The notes under the pieces were generated by a model that worked only from the letters and a program-made list of their open reading frames with translations, was not told where the DNA came from and made no database searches. From Solen grandis (taxonomy: Eukaryota > Mollusca > Bivalvia > Adapedonta > Solenidae), in the NCBI GenBank assembly GCA_021229015.1, contig CM037781.1, positions 37,284,483 to 37,348,482 on the forward strand: a DNA stretch of 64,000 bases, read 5' to 3'. Shown here piece by piece: positions 13,113 to 24,460 of the stretch (its first letter is position 1; every line of letters starts with the position of its first letter). A program made the position numbers and the translations under genes.

Positions 13113-13989
13113 TCAAAGCGCTCAATGCGCTGAGAGACGGCAGTCGGATTAACAGGAACAAGAAAAGATTAAAACATAATGTTTTAATTGACGGCTTATA
13201 ATTAATTCTTAGTTTTAAAAAAAAATCGACCACTCTAGTGATTTTTTAACCCATACAGTCTTCATCTTAGATGTAATGTTTCCGTTGTCAGGATTAAAAG
13301 TTTAAATTTCAGTGCATCCACAAGATGCATAAAATATACTGGGAGTGCTACTTAATTGGGAGTCATATTTTTTAAGCAAAGTGAGACCCGAGACTCGTGC
13401 AGAGAAATTTATAAAATAATAACTGCCTGTCTATATATAAATAGGCCCAATACATAGAGAGGTCTTTTTTTTTCAAAACAGTAGAAAAGAGAAAAAGATG
13501 GGAACATTACGCTTATCAAAAGCCGTCAATTAAAACATTTTGTTTTATCTTTTCTTGTTCTATTTCAAAGTAAAGAAATGCTCTGGGAGAAACCTAACTC
13601 GCTTTCATGCAAAATTACGTGTGATCTACTTTAGGTTAATTACAGACATTCGAAGCGCTACTTGTAGATCTTCAATTATGTAAAATGGGTTGCTGGTCTG
13701 ATTTATAAGTGTCACGGATATATTGTTCACGCTTAAAATGGATGTTTACAGAACAAAATAAGACGTTTACAAACAACAGCACATGAATAGCGGTTACGGT
13801 TATTAATAAAAGGTCTGCGTGACATATTCCATTGAATTTTGTATTCGTAAGTGCAGAATCACAATCCGTGGATCCGCACTAAGCACAGAGAGGTACAGTT
13901 AAACCTGTCATGGAAAATATGTAAATCAGCAAGGTCAGCGATGCCTGGTAAGCGTTTGTATCTACTAAAGACGGCAGCAAGCTGCCGTC
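13113..13989. mobile_element. Nested insertion in the LINE with terminal hairpin; Helentron-like or PIF/Harbinger-like non-autonomous element
   Basis: Removing this block rejoins the LINE reading frame exactly: ...PIF (ends 13110) continues as KKGNRPLPSNYRP (from about 13990). The junctions share TAA (13110-13112 and 13990-13992), so either a 3-bp target duplication was made or the exact cut point is ambiguous. The right end is a near-perfect hairpin, GACGGCAGC-AA-GCTGCCGTC (13970-13989). The same AGACGGCAG motif recurs near the left end (13135-13143) as a subterminal repeat. The left end begins TC and the right reads CTAA if cut two bases later, or T|T if cut earlier, both reminiscent of Helitron or Helentron ends. 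A 3-bp TAA duplication would instead fit PIF/Harbinger. No coding capacity. Confidence 0.7.
13156..13560. repeat. 405-bp element with about 41-bp inverted repeats, inside the nested insertion
   Basis: The left arm 13156-13196 (GAACAAGAAAAGAT... TTTTAATTGACGGCT) and right arm 13521-13560 are reverse complements with only a few differences. The arms bracket 324 bp of AT-rich non-coding sequence. This may be a third-level MITE insertion, or an internal dyad of the host element. No target duplication was recognised. Confidence 0.75.
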
Positions 13990-15152
13990 TAAAAAGGGAA
14001 ATCGTCCCTTACCATCCAACTACAGACCCATCTCTCTAACTTCCGTCTCGTGCAATGTTCTGGAACACATCATGTCTCACTTTGACTCGCACAACATCCT
14101 CTCTGACTACCAACATGGGTTCCGAAAAATAAACGCTCCTGCGACACTCAACTCCTAATAACCATAAATGACTTAGTTTAGGGCATCAAATTAACGCTGT
14201 TCTTCTAGACTTCTCCAAAGTACATGATAAAGTTCCACACTCCCGTTTACTGCAGAAACTGTACCATTACGGAATTAGTGGCACACATCATTCTTGGATT
14301 GAAGACTTTCTCTCGTCGCGCACACAATAGGTTGTCCTTGAGGGCTCTATCTCAGCTACCTCACCTGTTACCTCTGGCGTCCTTCAGGGCAGCATCCTTT
14401 GCCCTCTTCTTTTCTTGGCCTACATCAATTAACTACCCTCCAAGGTCCAATCCACAGCTCGACTCTTCGCCGATGATTGTCTTCTGTATAGAATAATCCG
14501 TAGCACTGACGACTCACATCAACTTCAACACGATGGCCAGAACAGGTGGCCTGTTATCCCGATAAGTGTGAAGTTATTTACATTTCAAAAAAAAAAAAAC
14601 ACCATCCTTAACAACTATAATTATCATCCACGGAAAAGTACTTAACACTGTAGATCATGCTAAATATCTTGGTGTTACTGTTACCTCAAACATCTCTTTG
14701 AAAAATCATATTAACGACATCACCAAAAAAGCCAATACCACCATGTCCTTCACCAGGCGAAACATAAGATCCAGCCCTCCAAATGCCAAGTCTATACTTT
14801 TAAGACATATGTTCACCCTCTATTGAATACGCCTCATCTGTCTGTGCCCCTCATTCTGAGTGTCAAACCAACCAACTAGAAATGGTTCAACGTCGCGCTG
14901 CAAGATTCGTACAAAACAACTACGCCCGAACAAGCAGTGTCACCATCATGCTTACTGACCCCAAATGGGACAACTTTCAACACCGGCGGACCGGTGTAAG
15001 ATCTATTAGAGGCCACAACCAACATTTCAGCCAAATCCGAGCTCGCACTTCCATCTTTCAGAACAGTTTCTTTGGAACAAGTTGCCACGCGACGTCGTTG
15101 ACCAGACCAGCCTTGCTGCTTTCCAATCAGTTCTGGCCAATCAACATATAAA

Positions 15153-15242
15153 ATATTAGTCACGAGGTAATATTGATTTTTATTTTTTAATGGAAGTATA
15201 TTAGTCACGAGGTAATATTGATTTTTATTTTTATTGGAAGTA
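15153..15242 (+). repeat. Two direct 45-bp repeats in the LINE 3' tail
   Basis: ATATTAGTCACGAGGTAATA starts at 15153 and again at 15198, each continuing TTGATTTTTATTTTT and ending TGGAAGT. The first copy covers the ORF2 stop codon. Confidence 0.9.
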
Positions 15243-15365
15243 TGAATAGTGAAACTTATATTAAGAAAACAGTCAGCCCTGCCTGCTGCGTATGTATATA
15301 CGGTTTTAGCCAATTGCGATTATGCTCCTTGCGGAGTGAGGCAATCACTGATGATGATGATGAAG

Positions 15366-16013
15366 TCAGTATAAGATCAGTATTTGCTATTAACATGAAA
15401 TTACTTTGGTTACACATTAAAGGCAATTCGGTGGTAACTTTTATTTTTACTACTATATGAGTATTTTTCTTGGAGATCGTGGATAAACCATTGGCATTAT
15501 ACAATATACCAGACTCGCTAGATATTTCCTGCGTATAATCCAATTTCTGCTCCAAAGCCATGTTTCTGTCGTGCTTGAACCTAAAACCATTTCGATCAGA
15601 AGCGATTATTTCTATCTCTAGTACCCGTGAAGCGAGAAATTACAACATTGTATTTCTCACGCTGATAATTCGGGACCAGTCAAGCCCTGATGACAATAAC
15701 TTACATAATTCATCGTGTTGCGAAAACCTGTCAACGTATGTAATCTTCACGGCATTAAATAGCCAATATCTTTATCCAGTTATTGTAATTCTGGTTGCCA
15801 GGCAATATGACTTGATGCGTCTTTCTTGGTCTGTCACGTATATAGATCTCTAGCTCCAGATTCAAAACTTTTCATTATCTTAAAAATAGATCTAAGTCAC
15901 AGTTTATAAAATATTAACAGATGTAGGATTGTTTTTTTGGAAATAAACATACATAGGATACACAATGACTTAATGTTGTTTATGTATTCTATTTGCATTA
16001 AAGCATTTAGTAA
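15366..16013. other. LINE flank, no defended gene
   Basis: A minus-strand frame starts at 15561 in a good context (AAACATGG) and stays open for about 100 codons, but its last third is the reversed LINE tail. It is described among the observations and not called. Confidence 0.4.
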
Positions 16014-16228
16014 AATACTTTAGAATCATTAATTTTCGTGGGGAACTAATTTTCGTTGATTCCGTGGATGAATTTATCCACGAATATTAATCCCCACGAA
16101 AACTGTTTATTTCATAGACCTCATGTTTTCTAGAACTTGGTTCCACGAATATATGTACCCACGAAATTTATTTAATCACAGATTCCACGAAATTTAATGT
16201 CAACGAAAATTAATGATTTTACAGTATA
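16014..16228. mobile_element. Palindromic MITE, 'TACTGTAAAATCATTAA' family, copy 1
   Basis: Terminal inverted repeats of about 24 bp (ATACTTTAGAATCATTAA at the left, AATGATTTTACAGTAT at the right). Between them is an internally palindromic body with several CGTGG/CCACG motifs (ATTTATCCACGAATATTAAT, CCCCACGAAAA). Copies 2-4 are at 40623, 46803 and 62973. It has no coding capacity. Confidence 0.85.
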
Positions 16229-16867
16229 TTACATTAACATTAAAGCCTTTTGAAAACACAAAATTGCAAATTGCACGGACACGATTTCAATTTTTGTAAA
16301 AGTTAGAGGAAAAATACTAACTAAAATTTTAGTGTATACACAAATCGAAGAGTTTCTTCATGGTATAGTACTTTTATGTCAAACCTGTGCAGTATGCAAT
16401 ATTTTCAAATTTTGTTTCCTGATTTTTTTCCTTTTCTTTGATGTTGATAAATTGTCCGGATGCGACTTCGAAGTCGGCTAAACATTTTTATATCGTCCAC
16501 AACATCCCCAATCACGCATTGCTTTACGAATTGTCAGATCAGATAGTGTCAACTAATGATTGTAAAATACTTAATAATGCTGGAAAATTAGGGTGAATCA
16601 CCATATATGGATTACGTGAAATTTAATATGCAAATCTTTGTTTTTTTGACATAAAAAACCCCTCCTCATTCAGAGAATCGACAAACTTTAATAAATAATA
16701 TCACTTGTTGTGGAATAGTTTAGTCGTACATTTACCTAGTGTGATAAAAGCCAGACAGTATGTCCACATACACACGCAATAAATAAAAAAACAACCAGCT
16801 TTTGGGGACACGAAAGTCCACGAAATTTGTCCGGAAAATCTAAGTGATGAAATTTACTTGATTTGAC
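16229..16867. other. Intergenic, no gene seen
   Basis: AT-rich; nothing recognised. Confidence 0.5.
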
Positions 16868-17068
16868 TATTTGAGTTTACCGTCGCTTCGACAGTATTTC
16901 AGCCATATAGCGACGTCCAGCTAATAACTGGTGGAGGAAGACCCCGAATGCACGGAGGCATCCGGGTAGAACCACCGACCTACCGCAAGCCAGCTGGAAG
17001 GCTTCCTCACATGAAAATCCGAACGACCCTGCCAGGATTCGAACCCACGCGGTGAGGGGCTGAGTGAG
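16868..17068 (-). mobile_element. SINE, family B, near full length
   Basis: The plus strand reads the reversed tail (GAGTTTACCGTCGCTTCGAC), the body (ATATAGCGACGTCCAGCTAA, GGTGGAGGAAGACCCCGAAT, GGTAGAACCACCGACCTACC) and part of a reversed tRNA-like head with a B box (CAGGATTCGAACCCACGCGG). It is the opposite-strand counterpart of 18374-18625. Confidence 0.85.
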
Positions 17069-17382
17069 TGTTAGTGATAAAATTAAAGAAAGATTGAAAA
17101 TATGAAAAATACCGATTAGTTATTGTAACGGTATCAGACAGAGAATGACAGTATAGCTAAGTAATTGTTTTTGATCACTTAGTGTCCCTGATATGCAATA
17201 TACTGCCAATGGTTCGATTCATAAAATGCCTACGTTAGGAGGGCATTACCTTACTAACCTGATGTAAACAATCGCATTGCATTGATACACTACTGAGCGC
17301 GAGGGATATATACAAAACGGTTAAAATTGTTTTGGTAATTATACAAATCAACGATGGCTGCTTTTGAATTAAGGACACTAAT

Positions 17383-17403
17383 GACTGGCGGCTACCGCCA
17401 GTC
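17383..17403. repeat. Perfect 9-bp-stem hairpin followed by TAAAAA
   Basis: GACTGGCGG-CTA-CCGCCAGTC followed at once by TAAAAAC. The same layout (9-bp stem, tiny loop, TAAAAA) ends the nested element at 13970-13995, so this may be the 3' end of a related element whose left end I could not find. Confidence 0.4.
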
Positions 17404-18373
17404 TAAAAACAAACAAACAAAAACAGCAACTCGAATAACACCTGATTCGTTTTCTTGGGCACTTTGTAGTCATGGTGATAAATGTGTCATTTCAGCGCGA
17501 CATAAAGTCTGCAAATCTTATCATTATGTCCGGTTCCTGTCTGTTGTCAAGATAGGATTTTCCTTCACGACGTATTATAAGACATATCTTCTGCTGACAT
17601 AATGGTAATCAATCTGTAAAGATTGGATAAATGAAACGGCGCTGTCTTTCCATTAGCGGAACGATAAGAACACATATTTGTCTAGTGTCGAATGGAGCCG
17701 TTCTGATGCCATGATTAATGTTTTAAAAGTTTTGTCACGTCTTAATATTTATATCAGCATATTGAGGTATCAGCTATTTTTACTAATTTAAAGAAAATTA
17801 TAAACTAATCGTTGATACTGTACTTGTATAATGTACCTATGTCAAAACTTCTCTCGGCGTTTATACATTACTTTTAACTACATGTAATGTATATAAAGGT
17901 TACCCCGATTACCCCAGGTGGAATTGAAACAAATAAATAGTTCTATATACATTTGATATTTCTATTTGTGTGTTTAAAGAAGGAAACTTAATTTACATTC
18001 TCTTTATACATATGCCAAAACTGAAAACGGAATAATGTTGAAAAATATAATAAAAATTGAAACTTACCCGGGTATGGTTTAAAATTTGATGCATTGATTG
18101 AAATTTTTCAACGGTTAGTAATTTAACTAATCACTAGCAATTTTAAATTTTATTCTGCGTTAAGAGAACTATCCTCAGCTGTGTGCGTCATTTTATCGTT
18201 GACAAAAAAGAAGTTACGATTGATGTTTACAAACTGCGTATTGTGGGATCAACCTCATATTATTTCTGATGATAAGAAAAACGAACTTCTTACCAAGGAA
18301 TGAGGATGATACGTGTGGTTAATTCCCTTTATAATAATTAATGTTATCAATGTAATTCTTCTTTCCAGCTTCT
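17404..18373. other. Intergenic, no gene seen
   Basis: AT-rich; nothing recognised. Confidence 0.5.
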
Positions 18374-18625
18374 TTCCGCAGGGCCTCCGTGGCCGAGAGG
18401 GTAAAGTCGTTGACTCTAGCACTCACTCAGCCCCTCACCGCGTGGGTTCGAATCCCGGCAGGGTCATTCGGATTTTCACGGAGTAAGCTGGCTTGCAGTA
18501 GGTCGGTGGTTCTACCCGGATGCCTCCGTGCATTCGGGGTCTTCCTCCACTTGTGATAAGCTGGACATCGCTATATGACTGAAATTCTGTCGAAGCGACG
18601 GTAAACTCAAACCAAGTCAAGTCCT
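18374..18625 (+). mobile_element. SINE, family B, full length with tRNA-like head
   Basis: The head begins GGCCTCCGTGGCCGAGAGGG with an A-box-like stretch and carries a consensus B box GGGTTCGAATCCCGGC at 18443-18458. The spacing suggests descent from a long-arm (Leu/Ser type) tRNA. The body contains GGTCGGTGGTTCTACCCGGA and the tail ends GTCGAAGCGACGGTAAACTC. It is followed by a T/A-rich tract. An intact pol III internal promoter is plausible; activity is unknown. Confidence 0.9.
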
Positions 18626-19680
18626 TTAGATCCTCGTTTCCTTCATCGACATTATTATATTCTTCCTTCCTATAAGTTTTATATTTATATATATATATTT
18701 TTTTTTTTAATTCGTAAAGACTCAATATTCGTTTAAACTTTATGATCCATATGATAATCCCTTCGCAAATCAACCAGAGATTTTATTGTTTATCCTTTTA
18801 TTTTATTTGATTACTTCCCTTTATGAAAATTTAAGATTGGTGAGTTTACTTGCAAGTATATTGTATAAGACATTTACCAACTTGTTTCTTCGGAAAATGA
18901 GAATTACGAGTACATGAACATGTGCCAGCTGGCCATAATCAGTCAACAGAAGGTAACTTTGAGCCTCCAGTTTCTGATCAATACAGCCTTAAAAGCTTCA
19001 TCAATTTTGAAACAAAACTATGTAATCACTGTACAAGACTAATTTTGATGCAAAGCATTAAAGACGCCGCAAATGTTTTTGAAGCACGACTGAAATAAAA
19101 CAAAGCTCTTTCAGAATATTTTATCCGCTTGTGCATGTATCATTTACAAACAGCGGGTCTGAATATTTCCACTAGGCAATGATTTTTAACATGTATCTTC
19201 AGCTGTAGACCGTATTCTAAAGCGGGTTCTAAAAATCCCATATGAATCAAGAGTCTTCGGCCTAATTTCCATAAATGTATTTTTTCCAAACATTTTTAGC
19301 TATTAAATCTGGAAAAAAATCCTTAAATTACTGAGAATATGGCCGATGAAAAACTCATATTAACAATTTTTCAGAAATATAGACCAAAACAGAATACTTT
19401 AATTATAACAGACATATTTTATGATGAGGATTTGAGATGACTACCGGGTAATCTATAGATCAATAAAGATACATTTTACAACAGGTAATTCCTTTCTTAT
19501 ATAATTATTGGAAAAGTTAGGGTCAGCAAATTGCATGAAATTTCCATACAGTAAGCTACTAAGGCGCTGTTAATGGCATTGCCAATTAAAATCGTTTTAA
19601 GCACTCATAATCAGGTTACATACTGGGACCGCAGATTGGGCCTGGGGCCGTCAATTAGACATGTCCGATACGGCCATAAG
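18626..19680. other. Intergenic, no gene seen
   Basis: AT-rich; nothing recognised. Confidence 0.5.
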
Positions 19681-20343
19681 GCTCCAGTATACAGTTTCTG
19701 AACAGAAAGTCACTGTCTGCAGATAATCCACCACCAATATCTTCCAAAATCTGCCTCAATAACTAACCTGAAAGTATATAAGCCATTTTATTGCAGAAAT
19801 GCTGTCAATTTCTATTAGAATAGTACATGAAAGCACATGAAAACTCCCAAAATAGGTGAAATTTAAAGAAAACAGACGTTCGGCAAGGCACTGAAAATGG
19901 GGCGAAAATGACGCCAAATTACTCAAAACTCAATTGTCCACAGATTTCACTGCGTGATTGATAGCTTTCCAATGACATGCTTTTCTGAATCTAAAAACAA
20001 TGTGGAAACAATGAAAGCATTCAAAAATACCACGTTACCAGCTACTTTTTTCACAATTTCCTGTTGTCTTACCACCTTCAAAATTAGCAGACAAAACACA
20101 CTGAATTCAGCCCAGACATAGTTTCGAATTCATGACATCACACCATTGAAATAAAGTGTAAAGGGGTCATGACCTCTGCATTGCACAATAGCTGAAAGTC
20201 ATATTTTAACTTTTTTTCCCATTTATGGCTACAATTCCTACAGTTGTCTTCAAATCTGGCCTCAAAACATAAAATTTCCTTATATTTGTAAAATTGACCA
20301 TGGCCAATTCGAATATTTTGCCCCAAAACTGTATACTGGCTCC
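19681..20343. mobile_element. Candidate 663-bp MITE with 14-bp inverted ends
   Basis: CCAGTATACAGTTT at 19684-19697 is exactly inverted at 20326-20339, with looser pairing outward (GGCT against AGCC-type bases). TAAG stands just outside both ends (ATAAG before 19681, CTAAG after 20343), which could be a target duplication. The interior has no coding frame. No second copy is present in the window. Confidence 0.45.
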
Positions 20344-21159
20344 TAAGTATAGCGTTTGTGCTTTTTACACTTTCAACAATATGCAGTTATACGTATCATT
20401 AAACTGCGGTTTCATTGATTTTTCAAGTTGAATATTTTAAGGCCACAAAACATCTTCCGAAACCTTCTTTTTTCTGAGCTTTAATGAATCAGGTTGTTTG
20501 CAAGGTCCGTTAACCAAGTTTTAAAATCATCGGCCTACGAATTTAGATAGTCTAAGAAGTTATCAGATACCCAGAAATTGTGTCGAATTTCTTTTTAATA
20601 AGGATATAAGACTTGCTTATTTTAAATCGTGTCATTTTTACATCAGTTAATACAAATAATTGATTCACAAAATGTTTTTCAAACATATTACATATGTTTT
20701 TATTTTACAATACAGCATTCTGCCATGTAGAGGTAACGCCATGCTCCTCGTCTTACTTCTACACATTGACGCATCACCCAGCCGATTCTGGTTTTTTCTA
20801 CATGCGCGCCTGATTACGCCAAGGAAAATTTAATTCGGACATATTCGAGCAACAACAGACATCTCAAGCAAGCACGACATTTACAAAAATAGTGTACAGC
20901 ATCGGTCTATGCTGTAGCTGTCACTTTTGCTTCTAGTAATGTTGGATTTTGTCAAGACTGACATCAGATATCGCAAATGCATCCTCTTGAAGATGCACAA
21001 ATTGAGTGTTTTCTCAATGTTGTTGAGAAAATCCTGCCAACCGGAATAAATGGACCGAAATTATGATCTTTCAATATTGAGTTAAGACAGCGACCATGAT
21101 GAAAACAAAGGTATCCGGTACATTGCTTTGACCGAAATAACTGCCGTACTAAACAAAAC
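20344..21159. other. Intergenic, no gene seen
   Basis: AT-rich; nothing recognised. Confidence 0.5.
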
Positions 21160-22065
21160 AAAAATCAACAACCTTATATATAATAAGAAGGTAGGTAACT
21201 TTTTCCATTGAAATCGTTCATCATATCGTTTCAGTTGCCGTAACTCCTTTGATCATAGATAGATTTTCAAAAAATTGGTCTTTATTTTGCGTGCAAGGGT
21301 TGAATAACGACTACAGGGGAAAAAACACCCCGTTGTCTGGGGAATCGCCCTAAAAATGTTCACGAATACAAAAATACGTTTGGTCGGAAGAGATGACCGA
21401 CAGAATCTCGCGAAATTGCTCCCGTGTAAAACTATAGAAAAACTAAAGCCACAATATCAATGTTGAATTGTATGGATAAATACTGATGAACGAAACAAAT
21501 ATACCTAAAATAACACTTGTGCTGACTTTAAATCCATTGCTTTGTGAAGATTTTGTGACTAAATCAAAAACAAATCTATATCAGCAATGTCACCGAGACG
21601 CTCAATAGTAACTGTAGAGAATCAGCAGTTTGAACGAAGTTGATCATCGGTCAAGGTCGATTCGGATGATTTTTTATAAAGGCAGAAAAAAGGCTGCATA
21701 AGATGAAAACTGAAATAACAAGTAATCATCTTAGGTTTATTTGTTTTTTTATCAGTATCTGTCACTGATGCTGTGGCTTAAGTTTTTCTTAAGCATTACA
21801 CGGGAGAGATTGGCGTGATTCCATCGGTCAGATCTCTTCCGACCAAACGCGTTTCCGACTTCGCGAACTGTTGTAGCACGATTCCTTTGGCAAAGGGGTG
21901 TTTTTTGTACCTGATTGTCTCTATTCATCCATTCCACGCAAAATAAGGCAAATTTTATGAAATTCTACCAACTTTCAAAGGAGTTACGGCAGTTAAAACA
22001 TGATGTACGTTTTCCAATGGACGAAGTTACCTACATTCTTATTATATATAACGTCTTTGATTTTT
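21160..22065. mobile_element. Fold-back element, about 906 bp, with arms of about 280 bp
   Basis: The left arm (about 21160-21440) and right arm (about 21785-22065) are diverged reverse complements. Matching landmarks in order are TTATATATAATAAGAA, GTAGGTAACTT, GCCGTAACTCCTTTGA, TTATTTTGCGTG, AACACCCC, CGTTTGGTCGGAAGAGAT and CTCCCGTGTAA. The centre of about 345 bp is unique. A 61-codon minus-strand frame in the right arm has a broken counterpart in the left arm, so it follows from the duplication and I do not call it a gene. Confidence 0.8.
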
Positions 22066-24184
22066 TTTTCCTACTGGGCAGCAGCGCACCAGGTACATTG
22101 GATGAAAAAAATGCATAACCCATGATTCTTTTAGCGAAAGTGCACATATAAGACAGCGTAGCGGTTTATTTTGCGGGCATAATGTAATAACAGTTGTTGC
22201 TCCTTTTTAGTTGTGTATAAAATCAGTCACACCAACTATAGTACTACGTTTTCAGCTCCCGTTCTCCTAGATTTACAACCGAATAACCACTCAATAGTGT
22301 AAATATGATCGAACAATTGTATATATCTCTACAACATAAGTATATTAGAATTGAGCAAAATACTGAAAAATCAATGCTGTGTAAACAAATGAATACTTAC
22401 ATGATACAAAAATCGCCTGTGACATGAAAACATTATTGGACTTATTTTTTTTTCTGTTGATGTAACTGCAATCGAATGATGTAACTGTTTTTATCACGTG
22501 ATCACTTTACCAAGCGCACGAATATAGTTTGTTTCGATGCAAAGGTGGCTCGCAAATAAATTTGATAGTAAATGTGAAGCGTTCGGTCATTTTAGGCTGT
22601 TACAATAACCCATGTGAAGTCCAAAACAAATCATTGTAACATACTAATAGTCACATCAATCTATCGACCTCAGATATCTCCAAGGGTTATTTCTTACACT
22701 AAAAAAAGACCGAAACCTGTAAATCTGCTATCCGAAATAAGTTCGGAGCCTCTGACCTGTGAGGAAAATTACTTCAATCTATAAATAGAATCTGTAGTAT
22801 GAATATAAATCAAAGCTCTGATAGCGCTGAGAGAACAAGAATGCCACATTTCTTTTGTTTATCAAAATGAATTTAATTATTGGTGATCAACTTTCAGCTC
22901 TTCAAACACTCTTTCATTTAAGACACACACAACTTTAGTGCCTTTAGCGCTTTGATTTTAATATGCGGCTCCATGGCCAAATTTAAAAAGCATTCCATGC
23001 TGACGCCGCGTGGAAACGCGTATGTAATGGCCTGTGCAATTTGTTGAATGCAGAGTCGGTGGGAGAAACAAATCGAAAAAAGCAACCATCGTGGTTTCTT
23101 TCACTCCCCTGCATGCGACAGTACTCCATAAAGTTGTGACGAGAAACTATTGTTAAAACCTGTCTTAATAATATCTACCACTAGAAGGTTCTCTAAAACT
23201 TCTGTTGAATTCTTAAAACCTTCCAAACAACAAAAAACAATAACAACAACAATAGAACATGCTTTTGTTGAACTTTTCAACCCATGTAAACTTTAAAAAA
23301 GCTATATGCACTCTTTTAGATATCAGAAATTTCCCTGGAAATAGGGATGGCATCAAAATCACTAAATATCGAGAGGGTCCTTGGCCCCTGCCTAATGGAT
23401 ACCTGGCCATTAATTTTGCACTGAACCACCCGGGGCTGTGGTCCCCGCCCTCAATTTTACATACTGTGCGTACAGTAAGTCGTTTATAAGTTGTTTTGTT
23501 GTTGTTATTGTTGTTTTTACTTGAAAAGGCAAAATAAAGCAGAAATATCGAAACGGTAGAGAGCTTTGTTTCATAACACTGTATATAGTCCCACTTAAAG
23601 TGCTCCTATATACGTACCTAGAAACAAGAAGCTCGCGACTCTGTTTCCCCAGACATTCCGGAAGCCTACGTCACGTGCCTACACAAAGACGTGCAATGTA
23701 AGCAGTTCATACCAGATGAATTATTGATTGAATCAAACGCACCATCCTTTATGCAAGCAATTAAAACCTTTTGTCAGCGCTACGTGATATCATCTGTACC
23801 TTTGTTTACCGGGAATTAATTATTTGGAACTAGATTTACTACAGGTTTAGGGGGCTCAAATAATTGCAAGACAAATTGATATAAAGAGAAAACAATACCA
23901 AAACTTCAACGCCGTTCAACTCGATCAAATGCAATTAAATTTGAACTTTCTAGCTTTTTTTGTTTTTGTTTTTTTGTTGTTGTTTTTTGTTGTTTCTGTT
24001 GTTTTGTAGTTTGAAAGTCACCCATCTCTCCTCACCTGTGTAGAAGTTAACTATCTGTTAGGCACCAGCGGTCTCCAGCGAGAGAAAGATTTTTTTTCAG
24101 GTTTGTTATTGCCTCCAAAAATCATGATTGATGATGCATTACCGATTCAATGATTATTGTAAAAATGCTATATTGATTTTGATA
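22066..24184. other. Intergenic, no gene seen
   Basis: A TG/TTG-rich low-complexity tract lies at about 23950-24005 and a smaller one at 23490-23515. The stretch 23320-23465 is more GC-rich than its surroundings but has no splice-bounded frame I trust. Confidence 0.5.
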
Positions 24185-24460
24185 CATTGGACCAGTCCTG
24201 ATGGTCGAGTGGTTAGGGCATCCGCGTCTGGAAGTCACGGACTTAACCACCTGACAGTACTGATTACAGGTATATCTCCCGCATACTTTGTGCACAACAT
24301 TTTATGGAAGTTCCAGACATCGTAGGCCCAGTCTCCTGAATGTGATACCATGCTTCTTGTTTACGGTACGATATCGCAGTTGGGCATCACTATTATTATT
24401 GTCCTCAGATGACAGAAATACAGCTGATGGAACGTTAAACCCAAAAAGCACATGGACACG
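24185..24460 (+). mobile_element. SINE, family A, full length but diverged
   Basis: Head with tRNA-like A-box (TGGTCGAGTGGTTAGGGCAT) at 24201, body GTGATACCATGC and GGTACGATATCGCAG, and tail TGATGGAACGTTAAACCC ending about 24447. A G11-12 run follows at 24480. Confidence 0.75.

Larger units (their letters stand above)
12640..15365 (+). mobile_element. Decayed non-LTR retrotransposon (CR1/L2/Jockey-like LINE), 5'-truncated, ORF2 broken
   Basis: Reverse-transcriptase remnants of a LINE ORF2 run left to right in shifting frames. First comes FWNYIKSKKKDNFGVPSLKK (about 12735). The finger motif KAPGPDKIPTRLLK follows at about 12966. After the inserted element come SNYRPISLTS (about 14010), VLLDFSKVHDKVPHSRLLQK (about 14195) and the catalytic FADD box at 14466-14477. 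The thumb region KYLGVTVTS follows (about 14665), then LEMVQRRAARFV (14880) and the C-terminal LWNKLPRDVVDQTSLAAFQS, ending at a TAG at 15157-15159. The endonuclease and ORF1 are absent, so the copy is 5'-truncated. Frameshifts, a stop near 14825 and an 877-bp insertion make it inactive. The 3' tail holds a duplicated 45-bp block and a TGATGATGA run. Class within CR1/L2/Jockey is uncertain. Confidence 0.9.

Noticed and set aside
14876..15313. 145-codon minus-strand open frame
   Set aside because: It lies antisense to the decayed LINE reverse transcriptase, and the repeated KNKNQYYLVTNIL phrase comes from the 45-bp direct repeat.
18378..18460. Possible functional tRNA gene (A box and B box present)
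   Set aside because: The sequence continues into the family B SINE body, a second copy lies at 16868, and a clean acceptor-stem pairing was not found. It is a SINE head.
18435..18773. 112-codon minus-strand open frame
   Set aside because: Most of it is a reading of the family B SINE at 18374-18625 (GGRPRMHGGIRVEPPTYCKP is the reversed SINE body).
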